DNA from: Cycloclasticus sp. 46_120_T64
Lineage (GTDB): Bacteria; Pseudomonadota; Gammaproteobacteria; Methylococcales; Cycloclasticaceae
NCBI GenBank assembly: GCA_002162695.1
Contig: MAAM01000004.1
Location: forward strand, 124,001 to 188,000
DNA: 64,000 nucleotides
Reading direction: 5' to 3'
The position numbers and the translations under genes are program-made. The number at the start of each line of letters is the position of its first letter. Position 1 is the stretch's first letter. The notes beneath the pieces are model-generated. The model was not told where the DNA came from. It was given only the letters and a program-made list of their open reading frames with translations, and made no database searches. Shown here in pieces: positions 23,086 to 34,700 of this stretch.

Positions 23086-23610
23086 TTAACTCGACCGCAT
23101 ATGAGCCAATAAGGTCTCAGCATCGCTACAGCTAAATGGGTCGTCTGGGCAGTTATCCATTTTTCCGGCTTCGCTAAATAAGGCGCTGATAACCGAGTTT
23201 TCGACGAGCATCGAGTAGCGCCATGAGCGCTCACCGAAACCTAGGTTTTCTTTTTTCACCAACATGCCCATTAAACGGCTGAAATCGCCATTGCCATCGG
23301 GCAGCATTTTCACTTGATGAGTACCGAGGTCTTTACCCCATTTGAACATGGTAAAAGCATCGTTAACGCTAAGGCAGTAGATTTCATTGACACCGAGTTC
23401 TTTAAATGCCTGATAGTTAGCTTCAAAACCCGGTAAATGGCTGTTGGAACACGTCGGGGTGAAGGCGCCGGGTAGGGCGAAAATGATAATTTTTTTAGCG
23501 GCGAATAGCTGATGACTGGATACATCTTGCCAGCGGAAAGGGTTCGGCCCTGCTACGCTGCTGTCTCGTACACGGGTTTTGAAAGTGACTTCGGGGACTG
23601 TTGTGTTCAT
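23086..23610 (-). CDS. peroxiredoxin (Prx5-like)
   Basis: IIFALPGAFTPTCSNSHLPGF peroxidatic-Cys motif; VNEIYCLSVNDAFTMFKW. Confidence 0.94.
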   Translation of the reverse strand: MNTTVPEVTFKTRVRDSSVAGPNPFRWQDVSSHQLFAAKKIIIFALPGAFTPTCSNSHLPGFEANYQAFKELGVNEIYCLSVNDAFTMFKWGKDLGTHQVKMLPDGNGDFSRLMGMLVKKENLGFGERSWRYSMLVENSVISALFSEAGKMDNCPDDPFSCSDAETLLAHMRSS

Positions 23611-23720
23611 GATATTTCTCCTATTGATTAGCGTGGCTGCTGCTTTATCTAGATAAGGATAGTAGATGAAATAATGACATAAATATAATCGATTGATTTT
23701 ATTGTATTGATAGCTTTTAT

Positions 23721-24602
23721 CTATGACTGGTGGGCGTTGACGATGAGCTGTTGGAACGCCTCTAACAAGTGCTTTCGGGGGCTGGTTTTTCGCCAGACTA
23801 GGTGGATACTGCGCATGGGTTCGGGTGGCTTGAACGGAATATATTTGATATGTGTATCATCGTGCTCAATCGCAATATCGGGGATGAAAGTCAGACCGGT
23901 GTTGGCTCTGACCATTTGACGCAACGTTTCAAGACTCGCAGCTCGAACATTATGCACCTCCTCTATTCCGCTCAGCTGGCAAAGTTGCAGCGCTTGGCTA
24001 CGCAGACAATGGCCTTCATCTAATAACAGTAAGGGCTGAGCGATTAAGTCGGCCATATCGATCTGGTTACGCTGTGCCAGCGGGTGCAGGCAGGAGACGG
24101 CTAGTTTAAAGACGTCGTTGAATAAGAGCCGCTGTTCGAGCTCAGGTTCACTGATAGGCCCGGCTAATAAAGCGGCATCAATTTCACCGCGTTTCAATTG
24201 CTGTAATAGGCTGTCGGTTTTTTCCTCAATAAGAATCAGCCGTAATTCACTGAACCGCTGGCTTATTAACGGTACGAGGCTGGGCAATATATAGGGGGCT
24301 AGGGTCGGAAACGCGCCCAGTCTAAAATCGCCAGCATAGGGGTTTTGTGAGTTTTTAGCCAAGGTTTCGATTTGCTCAACCTGCTGTAATATTTGCTGCG
24401 CGCTATTGATAATTTGCTGGCCGAGCTCGGTAATCAGCACTCGCTTATTACTACGTTCAAAGATTTGTACCGCTAACGATTGTTCCAGTTTTTTAATCTG
24501 CATGCTGAGTGTGGGCTGGCTCACAAAGCAGCTCTCCGCCGCTTTGATGAAGCTCTTGTGTTTGGCTACGGCCAGCAGGTATTTCAAATCACGGATATTC
24601 AT
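23721..24602 (-). CDS. oxyR: LysR-type hydrogen-peroxide sensor regulator
   Basis: MNIRDLKYLLAVAKHKSFIKAAESCFVSQPTLSMQIKKLE HTH; DEGHCLRSQALQLC, the OxyR two-Cys region. Confidence 0.93.
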   Translation of the reverse strand: MNIRDLKYLLAVAKHKSFIKAAESCFVSQPTLSMQIKKLEQSLAVQIFERSNKRVLITELGQQIINSAQQILQQVEQIETLAKNSQNPYAGDFRLGAFPTLAPYILPSLVPLISQRFSELRLILIEEKTDSLLQQLKRGEIDAALLAGPISEPELEQRLLFNDVFKLAVSCLHPLAQRNQIDMADLIAQPLLLLDEGHCLRSQALQLCQLSGIEEVHNVRAASLETLRQMVRANTGLTFIPDIAIEHDDTHIKYIPFKPPEPMRSIHLVWRKTSPRKHLLEAFQQLIVNAHQS

Positions 24603-24613
24603 CGAGCTAGCGC

Positions 24614-25285
24614 TTAAGCCAACACCTTAGATAACCACTGCTTGATTTGTAATATTTCCTTCGCGCATACCGCGTGATCCATCGGATGACTATGCCATTC
24701 AACACGGTAACCGGCTTGCTCAAGAAATTCTCTAGACGATTCCGCGTATTCGATAGGAATCACCGGGTCGAGGTCACCATGGGCATAAAAAATAGGCAGT
24801 TTGGCGTGGCCGCTGGTAGCTGCATTTGGCAGGCTGTCGCGCATCGGTACATAGGTCGATAAGGCCATAATGCCGCCTAAGGTTTGCGAGAATTGCAGGC
24901 CGCTATTGATCGCGATAACCCCGCCTTGGGAGAAACCGGCAATCACGATTCGACTGGGGTCGATACCACAGGCTATTTCATCGTTGATCATCTGCTGGAT
25001 AATTGAACTGGAGTGTTCGATACCGGCTGCATCGGCGCGTTGCATAATATCGCTGTCATGGATGTCATACCAAGCGGGCATAACCGCGCCGCCATTAACG
25101 CTCACTGGGATATTCGGTGCGTGGGGGAAAACAAAACGAATTCCTAACTCATCTTGAATATCGAGCTGGGGGACGATCGGCGCAAAATCATCACCACTCG
25201 CGCCTAAGCCATGTAACCAGATCACACAGCTGCGGATCGGGGTGTTGGGGTTTGAGATGATTGATGGGAGGCGGGTTGCGAGCAT
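24614..25285 (-). CDS. carboxylesterase/phospholipase family alpha/beta hydrolase
   Basis: IWLHGLGASGDDF, IAGFSQGGVIAI (GFSQGG), YAHGDLDPVIP. Confidence 0.93.
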   Translation of the reverse strand: MLATRLPSIISNPNTPIRSCVIWLHGLGASGDDFAPIVPQLDIQDELGIRFVFPHAPNIPVSVNGGAVMPAWYDIHDSDIMQRADAAGIEHSSSIIQQMINDEIACGIDPSRIVIAGFSQGGVIAINSGLQFSQTLGGIMALSTYVPMRDSLPNAATSGHAKLPIFYAHGDLDPVIPIEYAESSREFLEQAGYRVEWHSHPMDHAVCAKEILQIKQWLSKVLA

Positions 25286-25386
25286 GGTTTAACCTATCTT
25301 GTTGGTTGCTTGGAAGGATTAGAGTATGCCAAAAAACCTACAAGGTTTATACTGCCGTGTATTGAAATATTAATAAGGATGCGAAG

Positions 25387-25506
25387 ATGGCGCGTGGAAT
25401 AAAAGTGTTGGTATTAGTGGCGGTAATCAGCATGATCAGTGGTTGTGGGCAGAAGGGTGATTTATATATGCCTAACGAACAAGTTAGCAACATATTGGGT
25501 TTATAA
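25387..25506 (+). CDS. lptM: small LptM-like lipoprotein (39 aa; not in the ORF track)
   Basis: MARGIKVLVLVAVISMISGCGQKGDLYMPNEQVSNILGL: lipobox followed by CGQKGDLYMP, immediately 5' of lysA as usual for this family. Confidence 0.85.
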   Translation: MARGIKVLVLVAVISMISGCGQKGDLYMPNEQVSNILGL

Positions 25507-26778
25507 ATGGATCATTTTCAGTATCGAAATAATCAGCTGCACTGTGAAGACGTTAGCGTGCAAAATATCGTTGAACAATTTTCCACACCGACGTATGTCT
25601 ATTCTAGAGCCACCTTAGAGCGACACTGGAAAGCATTTGACGACGCCTTTGAGGGTCGGCCACACTTGATTTGTTACGCGGTAAAAGCCAATTCAAATAT
25701 CGCGGTGCTGAACGTATTAGCACGTTTGGGTTCGGGTTTTGATATCGTTTCCTTGGGGGAACTTGAGCGGGTTTTAACCGCCGGTGGCCAGCCAGATAAA
25801 ATCGTTTTCTCAGGTGTAGGCAAACGTCACGACGAGATTCGCCGTGGGCTAGAAGTCGGTATTCGTTGTTTTAACGTCGAAGTGGTGGATGAACTCGATC
25901 GTATCAATAGTATTGCGGCAGAGTTAGGCCTAGTGGCTAATATTTCTATTCGGGTAAATCCCGACGTGGACGCACAAACCCACCCGTATATTTCTACCGG
26001 CTTAAAAGAAAATAAATTTGGTTTAGACATCGAAACCGCGTTTGTTGAATATCAACGCGCAAAACAATTGAAAAGTCTCAAGGTGGTGGGCTTAGATTGC
26101 CATATCGGTTCACAACTGACCGAGATTACCCCTTTTGTTGATGCGCTGGATCGCGTCATTGGGCTATTAGAGCGCTTAAAAGGCGTGGGTGTGGAGATCG
26201 AGCACCTAGACTTAGGCGGTGGCCTAGGCATTCGTTACCGTGATGAGCAGCCAGTCTTGCCGGAAGATTACGTTAAAGCCTTGTATCAGCGTTTAGGGGA
26301 TCTACCGTACGAAATTATTCTCGAACCCGGGCGCGCGATTGCCGGCAATGCCGGTATTTTAGTAACCAAGGTTGAGTACATTAAACCGACCGCCGATAAG
26401 CAGTTCGCGATTATTGATGCGGCGATGAATGACTTAATGCGTCCAGCCCTTTACCAAGCTTGGCAGGAGATTATTCCGCTGCAGCTCGGCTCAGAAGCGG
26501 ATAGCGCCTTATATGATATCGTTGGCCCAGTGTGTGAAACCGGCGACTTCTTAGGTAAAGACCGTGAGCTGGCGATTGCCGAAGGCGATTTACTGGCGGT
26601 GCGTTCATCCGGCGCTTATGGTTTTACCATGAGCTCGAATTACAACTCGCGGCCTAGTGTCGCCGAAGTAATGATCGACGGTGATCAGCAGCACTTGATT
26701 GGGAAACGCCAGAGCATTGAAAGCCTATGGCAAAATGAGCAGCAATTACCGAATGACCACGAGGATGTAGGTTGTTAA
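25507..26778 (+). CDS. lysA: diaminopimelate decarboxylase
   Basis: CYAVKANSN PLP-Lys motif, SGAYGFTMSSNYNSRP. Confidence 0.97.
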   Translation: MDHFQYRNNQLHCEDVSVQNIVEQFSTPTYVYSRATLERHWKAFDDAFEGRPHLICYAVKANSNIAVLNVLARLGSGFDIVSLGELERVLTAGGQPDKIVFSGVGKRHDEIRRGLEVGIRCFNVEVVDELDRINSIAAELGLVANISIRVNPDVDAQTHPYISTGLKENKFGLDIETAFVEYQRAKQLKSLKVVGLDCHIGSQLTEITPFVDALDRVIGLLERLKGVGVEIEHLDLGGGLGIRYRDEQPVLPEDYVKALYQRLGDLPYEIILEPGRAIAGNAGILVTKVEYIKPTADKQFAIIDAAMNDLMRPALYQAWQEIIPLQLGSEADSALYDIVGPVCETGDFLGKDRELAIAEGDLLAVRSSGAYGFTMSSNYNSRPSVAEVMIDGDQQHLIGKRQSIESLWQNEQQLPNDHEDVGC

Positions 26779-27599
26779 TTAACTTCAGTAAAATGCACGG
26801 CCTCGGTAACGACTTTGTGGTGATCGACGCGGTTAATCAAGCGATTGACTTGAGCGAGGAGCAGATCCGTCAGCTGGCGGACCGGCATTACGGCATCGGT
26901 TTTGACCAAATGTTATTGGTTAGACCGGCGCAAACAGGGGCCGACTTCCGTTATGTTATTTATAACGCCGATGGCAGTGAAGTGTCTCAGTGTGGCAATG
27001 GCGCGCGTTGTTTTGCCTTATTCGTTAAGCAAAAAGGTTTAAGCGATAAATCGAGTATACGGGTAGAAACCGGTGCCGGTGAACTGGTGTTGAATATTGA
27101 CGCGGAGAATCAAATTACCGTGGATATGGGCGAACCGATATTTGAACCGGCAATAATACCGTTAAATAGCGCACAACGACAATCACTATATAGCGTTGAG
27201 GCGGCGGCTGTGCAGCTCGAGTTTTCGGCTATCTCGATGGGCAATCCGCACGCGGTTATCGAAGTCGACGATCTACAGCAGAGCGATGTCGAGGTGTTGG
27301 GCGCGGCGATGGAATCCCACCCTATTTTCCCCGAACGGGCGAATATCGGTTTTAGTGAAATCGTCAACCAGCATTCTTTAAAACTACGGGTCTACGAGCG
27401 TGGTGCGGGCGAAACTCTAGCCTGTGGCAGCGGTGCTTGCGCGGCGGCAGTGGCGGGTATTCAACGGGGGCATTTGAGCAGCCCAGTGCGAGTTGAATTG
27501 GCCGGTGGTGAATTGACGATTGCTTGGCAAGGTGAGGGGCAGCCGGTGATGATGAGTGGCCCAGCAAGTTTTGTTTTTGATGGAAGAATTGAATTATGA
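26772..27599 (+). CDS. dapF: diaminopimelate epimerase
   Basis: FSKMHGLGNDFVVID, CGNGARCFA, ACGSGACAAAVA. Confidence 0.97.
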   Translation: MLINFSKMHGLGNDFVVIDAVNQAIDLSEEQIRQLADRHYGIGFDQMLLVRPAQTGADFRYVIYNADGSEVSQCGNGARCFALFVKQKGLSDKSSIRVETGAGELVLNIDAENQITVDMGEPIFEPAIIPLNSAQRQSLYSVEAAAVQLEFSAISMGNPHAVIEVDDLQQSDVEVLGAAMESHPIFPERANIGFSEIVNQHSLKLRVYERGAGETLACGSGACAAAVAGIQRGHLSSPVRVELAGGELTIAWQGEGQPVMMSGPASFVFDGRIEL

Positions 27600-28306
27600 A
27601 TGAACAACAGCAGGTCTGCGAAACAGACGAGTTAAGTGCGCAGCAGATACGGCACTACCTACTTAATAACCCCGATTTTTTTAATCATTATCCCGAGTTA
27701 GTCGATGAGATTAAAATCACCGATCAACGCGCTGGAGTGGTCTCTCTAACGATGCGCCAATTGGCGCAGTTACGTGATAAAAACCAGCAAGCGCAGAAAC
27801 AATTAGACGGCTTGTTGGCGATTGCACGTGAGAATGATGCTTCGTTTGGCCGTATGCAACAACTCACTACCCGCTTGATGGAAGCCCGTTGTGTGGAAGA
27901 CGTGTTTGCCAGCCTAGATGATAGTTTGCGTGAGTGTTTTTCGGCCGATTTTTTTGCGATTCGTTTATTAGACAGTGCAGCCGTTGCCGATTTCCCGATT
28001 AGCGAGGTGGTTTGGCAGCAGGACGCGCTGCAGTTGGAGAGTTTTGCAGGTTTTTTAGAGGCGCAACAAATTAAATGTGGTCAGCCAACACAGAAACAAG
28101 CGGAGGCACTCTTTAACGAGCAGGCGGCGCAGGTGCAATCGGCGGCGTTAATCCCGTTAAGAATCGAGCAGCTAGATGGTGTATTGGCGATTGGCAGCAA
28201 AGATGAGCAACGCTTCCATTCAGCGATGGGTAACTTGTTTTTGGCCCACCTAGGTGAGCTGGTGGCGAAGCGCTTAGCCTCGTTACTGCCGCTTAAAGAC
28301 GTCTAA
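27596..28306 (+). CDS. DUF484 family protein
   Basis: IRHYLLNNPDFFNHYPELVDEIKI...VVSLTMRQLAQLRDKN; located between dapF and xerC. Confidence 0.9.
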   Translation: MNEQQQVCETDELSAQQIRHYLLNNPDFFNHYPELVDEIKITDQRAGVVSLTMRQLAQLRDKNQQAQKQLDGLLAIARENDASFGRMQQLTTRLMEARCVEDVFASLDDSLRECFSADFFAIRLLDSAAVADFPISEVVWQQDALQLESFAGFLEAQQIKCGQPTQKQAEALFNEQAAQVQSAALIPLRIEQLDGVLAIGSKDEQRFHSAMGNLFLAHLGELVAKRLASLLPLKDV

Positions 28307-29214
28307 TGGAGGCGACGGCTGTTGCCCATGAGCAGCAGTTTTTGCAGGTATTACGGGTAGAGCGTCGTTTGTCGGCGCATACCTTAAAGGCCTACCAGCG
28401 TGACCTGGCGCGTTTACAAACGTTTTGTGATGAGCAGGGGCTCAACGCTTGGACGGATATCAGCCCGCAACATATTCGTCAGTTTATTGCCCAGCGCCAT
28501 CAACAGGGTCTAGCTAGCCGAAGCTTGCAGCGAGAACTCTCGGCTTGCCGGAGTTTTTTCAATTATTTAATTAAGCTAAAATTGCTCGCACATAACCCCG
28601 CCGCGGCGATACGTGCCCCGCGCGCGGCGAAGAAGTTACCGTATGTGCTCGACGTCGATCAAATCAGCGTGTTATTGGATACGACGGCGCTTGAACCCTT
28701 GGAGGTTCGCGATCTCGCGATGTGGGAATTATTGTATTCATCGGGCCTAAGGATCAGCGAACTGGTGGATGTTAAGCTGATGGAACTCGACTTTAGTGCT
28801 AAAAATATCCATATCATCAACGGTAAGGGTGGGCACTCTAGATTATTGCCATTGGGCGCTAAGGCGATTGAGGCGATTCGTGCTTGGTTGTTATTGCGAG
28901 CTGAATTTATCAAGGATGATGAACCGGCCGTATTCGTCGGTAAAACGGGGCGACGTTTAACGACCCGCAGCGTGCAATTACGCCTAGAGCGTTGGCGTAA
29001 GCGGCAGGGCCTGCAGGGGCGCTTACACCCGCATATGCTACGTCATTCGTTCGCCAGCCATATGTTAGAGTCGAGTCAAGATTTAAGGGCGGTGCAAGAG
29101 CTGCTGGGGCACCGTAATATCAGTACCACCCAAGTCTATACCCATCTAGACTTCCAACACCTCGCCTCGGTGTATGACCAAGCGCACCCTCGTGCTAAAA
29201 AGAAAAATAAATAG
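28306..29214 (+). CDS. xerC: tyrosine site-specific recombinase XerC
   Basis: Catalytic HMLRHSFASHML ... LLGHRNISTTQVYTHLDFQHLASVYDQAHPRAKKK; DUF484-adjacent. Confidence 0.95.
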   Translation: MEATAVAHEQQFLQVLRVERRLSAHTLKAYQRDLARLQTFCDEQGLNAWTDISPQHIRQFIAQRHQQGLASRSLQRELSACRSFFNYLIKLKLLAHNPAAAIRAPRAAKKLPYVLDVDQISVLLDTTALEPLEVRDLAMWELLYSSGLRISELVDVKLMELDFSAKNIHIINGKGGHSRLLPLGAKAIEAIRAWLLLRAEFIKDDEPAVFVGKTGRRLTTRSVQLRLERWRKRQGLQGRLHPHMLRHSFASHMLESSQDLRAVQELLGHRNISTTQVYTHLDFQHLASVYDQAHPRAKKKNK

Positions 29215-29284
29215 CTATAGAGCGGTTTGAGGCCTCTGTATAAGCTCGTGAGCCTCGATGAACCGAACTTGGCGGTGAAATAGG

Positions 29285-29327
29285 TTGGGTTTTTGAGCAA
29301 CCTACTTAATTAAAAGTAGGTGCCCAA
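29285..29327. terminator. nested inverted repeat between convergent xerC and MCP genes
   Basis: ttggg...cctactt-aatta-aaagtagg...cccaa. Confidence 0.45.
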
Positions 29328-29355
29328 AGCGGTGTTGTTATGTTGATGTAGCGAT

Positions 29356-30861
29356 TTATAACTGGCGTAAAAAATCTTGATGTTTTTCATCGATCATTTC
29401 ATCAACCCTGGCCATCACCTCGCCACTGGCGACCTCAAAACTATCAATCGAATCGAGTAATTGCTGGCGAATAGTGGGTTCATTCATCCAGTCCTGTCCC
29501 GCATACACTAAGGCCTGTTGCACATCCTTATGTACCCGTTCATGCGGGGTATTGAGGGCGCTATAAGCCTGAGTATGGCTAAACTGTTCGAGTCCAATGC
29601 CCTCAAAATACCATTTACCTAATCGGCAAGCGGTATGGGGGGTTTGCACCGCTTGGTATTCGGCTGCAGTATGGTCTTTATCAATCGCGATATAGGCATT
29701 TTGCTTGAACACGATATGGTCCACTTTAGCGAGTAGGCCAAAGGACTTATCTTTCGAGTAGGACACATAATTGGCGGTTTCATGCGAGGATTGTGATAAT
29801 TCAGCAAAGCCCTGTTGGAAATTATCCACCTTGTCCTTAATCGATGCAGTTAGCTGGCTAGCGCTGTTGGCTTGCTCGGTCATTTGCAGCACTCGGTCAT
29901 TAAAGGATTTCAGGGTGGATTCGACCCCAATCGCGGCTTTTTTGGTGTGCTGAGACAGTTTTTTTACCTCATCGGCGACCACCGCGAAACCACGGCCGTG
30001 CTCTCCCGCACGGGCGGCCTCAATCGATGCATTGAGCGCGAGTAAATTGGTTTCATCGGCGATGCCGGCAATCACCGATAAGGACTCGGTCACTTTTTTG
30101 CTATCTTCACCGAGTGCGGTAACAACGCTGGCAACTGATTGAATGCTGCTGTTGATGTTATTCAGGGTTTGGGTTATTTCGCTGACGGTTTGTGAGCTGT
30201 TTTCTGCATTTTCGCCGTTCCGTAGGGCAATTGTTTCAACGTAGGACATTTGTTCGCTGATGCTGGCGAGGCCGTCCTGACTGTTTTTCAGGTTGGCAAT
30301 GAGGTTATTCGAGTTAGTGTGGTGTAAGGCTGAGGCGAGTTCATTCTTGGCCAGTAACTCATTGTTTTTGCGCATGACCTCAATTGATTTATTGATCTTT
30401 TGCAGCGACGACTTGAACTGCCCCGGTAAACCGACATCTAAGGCGATGCGGCGGTAATCACCGACGGAAACGGCGCGGAAGCAGGCGTCGACTTCTTTGA
30501 AATAACATTCAACCTCATCGATAAACTCGTTTAGCTCCCAAGCGACCTTGCCGAGCTCACCCATGCCCTTCATATTGATGATGCGGTGGTGTAACTGGCC
30601 TCGACTCAGGTCATTTAATAGGCTGTGTAACTGCAGTAAAACCGTCAGCTGTTCGCGGGTTTTAGTGTAACCATAAAAAACGGTACCAGCGATCACCACC
30701 AGTAGTGTGCTGATAAACCAATCGAAGCCATTATAAAATGATGAATAGGCGAGTAAAACCAGGGTTGATATTAAGATCAGAGCAATGATGGTTTGCTGCT
30801 GGGTTTTAATGAGCGGAATATGCGAACTGGTTTTGTTCTTGTGTGGGGTGTTTATACTCAT
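29356..30861 (-). CDS. methyl-accepting chemotaxis protein with C-terminal CZB (zinc-binding) domain
   Basis: [44 protein letters not shown] hairpin; [15 protein letters not shown]...[15 protein letters not shown] signature; two N-terminal TMs. Confidence 0.93.
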   Translation of the reverse strand: MSINTPHKNKTSSHIPLIKTQQQTIIALILISTLVLLAYSSFYNGFDWFISTLLVVIAGTVFYGYTKTREQLTVLLQLHSLLNDLSRGQLHHRIINMKGMGELGKVAWELNEFIDEVECYFKEVDACFRAVSVGDYRRIALDVGLPGQFKSSLQKINKSIEVMRKNNELLAKNELASALHHTNSNNLIANLKNSQDGLASISEQMSYVETIALRNGENAENSSQTVSEITQTLNNINSSIQSVASVVTALGEDSKKVTESLSVIAGIADETNLLALNASIEAARAGEHGRGFAVVADEVKKLSQHTKKAAIGVESTLKSFNDRVLQMTEQANSASQLTASIKDKVDNFQQGFAELSQSSHETANYVSYSKDKSFGLLAKVDHIVFKQNAYIAIDKDHTAAEYQAVQTPHTACRLGKWYFEGIGLEQFSHTQAYSALNTPHERVHKDVQQALVYAGQDWMNEPTIRQQLLDSIDSFEVASGEVMARVDEMIDEKHQDFLRQL

Positions 30862-30875
30862 GGGGTAAGCTTGTA

Positions 30876-31403
30876 TTAGTTTTTGTACAGCTGGAGAACT
30901 AGGTCTCTATAACTGGAATTATGCTCGGCGAGGAACTGTTCTAAGTGCGCGATGGATTTGTTAGCTCCTTCTTTGCTACCCGCACGTTGCTCAATTGCGC
31001 ACATCTCGGCGTATAAGGGCGCGATGACTTGAATCGCACTGGCCGGTGCTTGTCGGCGTACCGAGTAATAGCCTTTTACTTGTTCGTCAGGGCCAAGGTC
31101 AGGAGTGATATTGGCAAATACCCAATAATAACTACCATCGGCGCAGAGGTTTTTCACGAAACCAAAAAACTCTTGTTGTTGTTTTAATTCCTGCCATAGG
31201 TACTTAAAGACCCCGCGCGGCATATCGGGGTGGCGAACAATATTATGCTGTGTACCGAGTAAGTCTGACTCGGCATATTGAGAAATCTGCATAAAAATAC
31301 GGTTAGCGTAAGTAATACGTCCTTGTAGGTCGGTTTTGCTGACAATAAAATCGGTATCAGCGATCTGATGTTGCTGGTTTGTTGGAGTAATTGAGGCTTT
31401 CAT
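30876..31403 (-). CDS. stand-alone Aer/CetB-like PAS domain protein
   Basis: [83 protein letters not shown] is Aer-type PAS; 14 nt upstream of the MCP. Confidence 0.88.
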   Translation of the reverse strand: MKASITPTNQQHQIADTDFIVSKTDLQGRITYANRIFMQISQYAESDLLGTQHNIVRHPDMPRGVFKYLWQELKQQQEFFGFVKNLCADGSYYWVFANITPDLGPDEQVKGYYSVRRQAPASAIQVIAPLYAEMCAIEQRAGSKEGANKSIAHLEQFLAEHNSSYRDLVLQLYKN

Positions 31404-31523
31404 TGCAGATTAAGTATTCCCTTATAAAATGTAATAAGCCACTGAGTATTGTTGAAGTTAGCAAAAATACAAGGCAAAGCCGGTGTTTATTGGCTTTAAG
31501 GAGGAAGCAAACAGGTTTTTATC

Positions 31524-31535
31524 TGATCTAGATCA
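31524..31535. promoter_or_regulatory. FNR-like palindrome TGATCTAGATCA in the divergent intergenic region
   Basis: cTGATctagATCAt matches the TTGAT-N4-ATCAA core at the inner TGAT/ATCA positions. Confidence 0.35.
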
Positions 31536-31710
31536 TGTTTGATGAATATTTAGGGCGAATATTAAGCGGTTGCTTATCAAAAATTGTCTGCTATCTTTGA
31601 AGTTATATATTAATAAACGTTTTAAGCTGAGCGCTGGATAATGTTTTTTATAAGCGATTATCGGGTCGTTGGGCTTAAGCCTTGTTCACTCTTTTGTCAG
31701 TATAAAACCT

Positions 31711-34700
31711 ATGATTGAAGCATGCCTCAGCGAGTTGACCTTTCTGCTAATTGAAGATGACGGCGAATTCGATAACACCTTGCAGGTCGCCTCGAAAGCC
31801 TTACCATCGCAGATTTATACGGCGGCCTCTGCTGAGCAAGCGGTGGCGATCCTTGAGACGCAGTCGATAGATATTCTACTGGCGGACCTATGTATTGCGG
31901 GGGGGGATCTTTGTCAGGCGGTACGCCAGTTATACCCCGATATAACGATATTGATGGTGTTTGCAGCGGATGATATTAAGCTGCTACTGCCCTTGTTAAG
32001 CCTCGGTTCGATTGATTTTCTGCCGAAACCGCTAGACTCATCTACGCTGGTACGCTTAGTTAGCGACATCACGAAAAAAGTTTGTTTACAACAGAAATTA
32101 ACCCAGAGTTATTCCCAGCTCGAAGTAGAAAAAGAATTTTTAGCGGTCGCCTTGCGCAGTATCGGTGATGGGGTAATGACCACCGACCTCAACGGCAAGG
32201 TGCTTATGCTCAATAGCATGGCCGAGCGGTTAACCGGTTGGTCTAGCGAACAGGCAGCGGGGCATCCAGCAAACGAGGTCTTCAATATCGTCGATACGCT
32301 CAGCGGTAAAAAACTGGCCAGTCCTATCGAACAAGTATTGGCGACAGGGAAAACGCTCTACTTGGATAAACACACCGCGCTACTGGCAAAAAACGGCGTC
32401 GAATATCATATCTCCGACTCGGTCGCGCCGATCTTTGATGAGCAGCATAAGATTCAAGGCACGATCCTAGTGTTCAGTGATATCTCTGAAACCTACCGTC
32501 GGCGGCAAAAAGAGCAACTCAGCAACGACCTAATGCAAGACCTCTTCGACAATATGGAAACCTTGGCGGCGACGCTTGATGCCGATGGCGTGGTGGTTTT
32601 TGTCAATAAGGGTGCTTTAGCTATCTTAGATATGGTATTGGCCGATGTTAAGGGTAAAAAATTATGGGATTGCCCTTGGTTTACTTCTGACCAAGAACTC
32701 ATGCGGCGCACTGAGGAGGACTACCTGCAAGCCTGTAAAGGGGTGCCGATATTACACGATGTGCAGATTTATACGGTGATGGGCATGTTCTGGATAGAGT
32801 TCAGTCTGCACGCGGTGTTTGCCGAGGATGGCAGCCTGCTCAGCTTAGTGGCGGAGGGCCGTAATGTGATGGAGCGTAAACGCATCGAAGATGAAAATTA
32901 CTCGGCGTTACAGCACCTGAAACTCTACCGCGAACAAACGCCGCTGGCGGCGATTGAATGGGATACCGAACTGCGGGTGGTCGATTGGAATGAGGCAGCG
33001 GAAAAATTGTTTGAATACGAGTTAGCCGAGGTTACTGGTAAATCATGGATAGATTTGGTGGCACGAACAGAAGACCGTCAACGGGTGAAAGCTGTCTGGC
33101 AGCAAATTATTTCGCAAACAGGCAGTGAGTTGACCAAACAGTACATTATTACCAAAAGTGGTCGTACCATCTTAGTTGAATGGCATAACGCTGCCTTGCT
33201 CGATGGATCTGGCGTGGTGATCGGTGGTGTTTCTTTGGCGATCGATATTACCCAAGCGCAGCAGGCGCAGCAAGATTTGCTGCGACAAACAAAGGAGCAG
33301 CAGGATATCCTCAATACGATGGCTGATGGGGTGGTCATGTTTAACACCGATGCACGAATGTTGACGTTCAACCGCGGGGCTGAAAGATTATTCGGTTATG
33401 ACTCGGACGATGCTTTAGGAATGGACTTGAGCCTGTTACGGCCAGAGTCAGACCGGCCGGTGGTTAGGCGTTATATGCAGATTCTACGTGACCGAGGGGC
33501 GAACGCTGGGGGAGACGATAGTTATGAGGTGACGGGGCGGCATCAGGATGGCAGCACCTTTCCGATGTTATTATCAGTGGTTGAGTTGCCGATGATGGAG
33601 GATGGTGCGCGGCGTTTTATCGCGGTATGCAAGGACATAACCGAGATGAAATCGCAGCAAACAAAATTGCAGCGGGCGATGAAAATGGACGCCTTGGGCA
33701 AGTTGGTGGGTGGCATCGCACACGATTATAATAATATGCTCGGGGTTATCCTGGGTTATACCGATTTAATATCGATGAAGTTCGCCAATGTCGAGGGTTT
33801 AAGCCGCTACATCGATAATATTAGTCAAGCAGGGGAGCGTGGACGCAGCTTAACCAAGCGCATGCTGGCATTTTCTAAACAGGAAAGTAGTGAAGCTAAG
33901 GCGGTGGGTTTAAATGCGCTGCTGACCCAGCAGAAAGAGTTTTTTGAGAAGTCGGTGACGGTGCAAATTCAAATCGAATACCAGCTGAGCGACTCGCCAT
34001 GGAAAATTTGGATTGACCCTAGCGAGCTCGAAGATACCTTATTAAACCTAACCATTAACGCTAAACACGCGATGCCGGATGTGGGGCGTTTAACCTTCAC
34101 CAGTCATGCCATTAGCTTATCGGCGACGGATGCCTCGGCGATCGGCCTATCGGCGAATGATTACCTCACCTTATCGGTGAGTGATACCGGTAAGGGCATC
34201 GAGCCTGAGATACTGAGTAAAATATTTGATCCATTTTTTAGCACCAAGGGCACCGGCGGCACCGGTTTGGGTTTAAGCCAAGTGTATGGCTGCATGGAGC
34301 GTGCCGGCGGTACGGTGCGGGTTTATTCGCAACTCGGCATCGGCACAGAATTTGTGCTGTATTTTCCGCGTTATCGGAGTAATGAAGAGACTGCATCAGC
34401 CGAAGCACAAGATACAACCTTGGTGCAAGGCCATGGTGAACGTGTTTTGGTGGTGGATGATGAACCGGCTTTACGCGAATTGGCGGCAGAAATATTAACG
34501 ATGGCGGGTTATCGGGTATTAACCGCCGTGGATGGCCGAGACGCGCTGGAGGTGATGTTAGCCAATGAGTTTGATGCTTTATTATCCGATATTATTATGC
34601 CGAATATGGACGGTTATCAGCTGGCGCAACGGGTCAGCGAGCTGTATCCCGCAGTTAAAATTCAGCTCGCCAGTGGTTTTAGTGATAACCGACACGATAG

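Noticed and set aside
28306-29214. Tyrosine recombinase considered as a possible mobile-element or integron integrase
   Set aside because: Synteny (lysA-dapF-DUF484-xerC) and sequence fit chromosomal XerC; it lies far from the cassette-like island.
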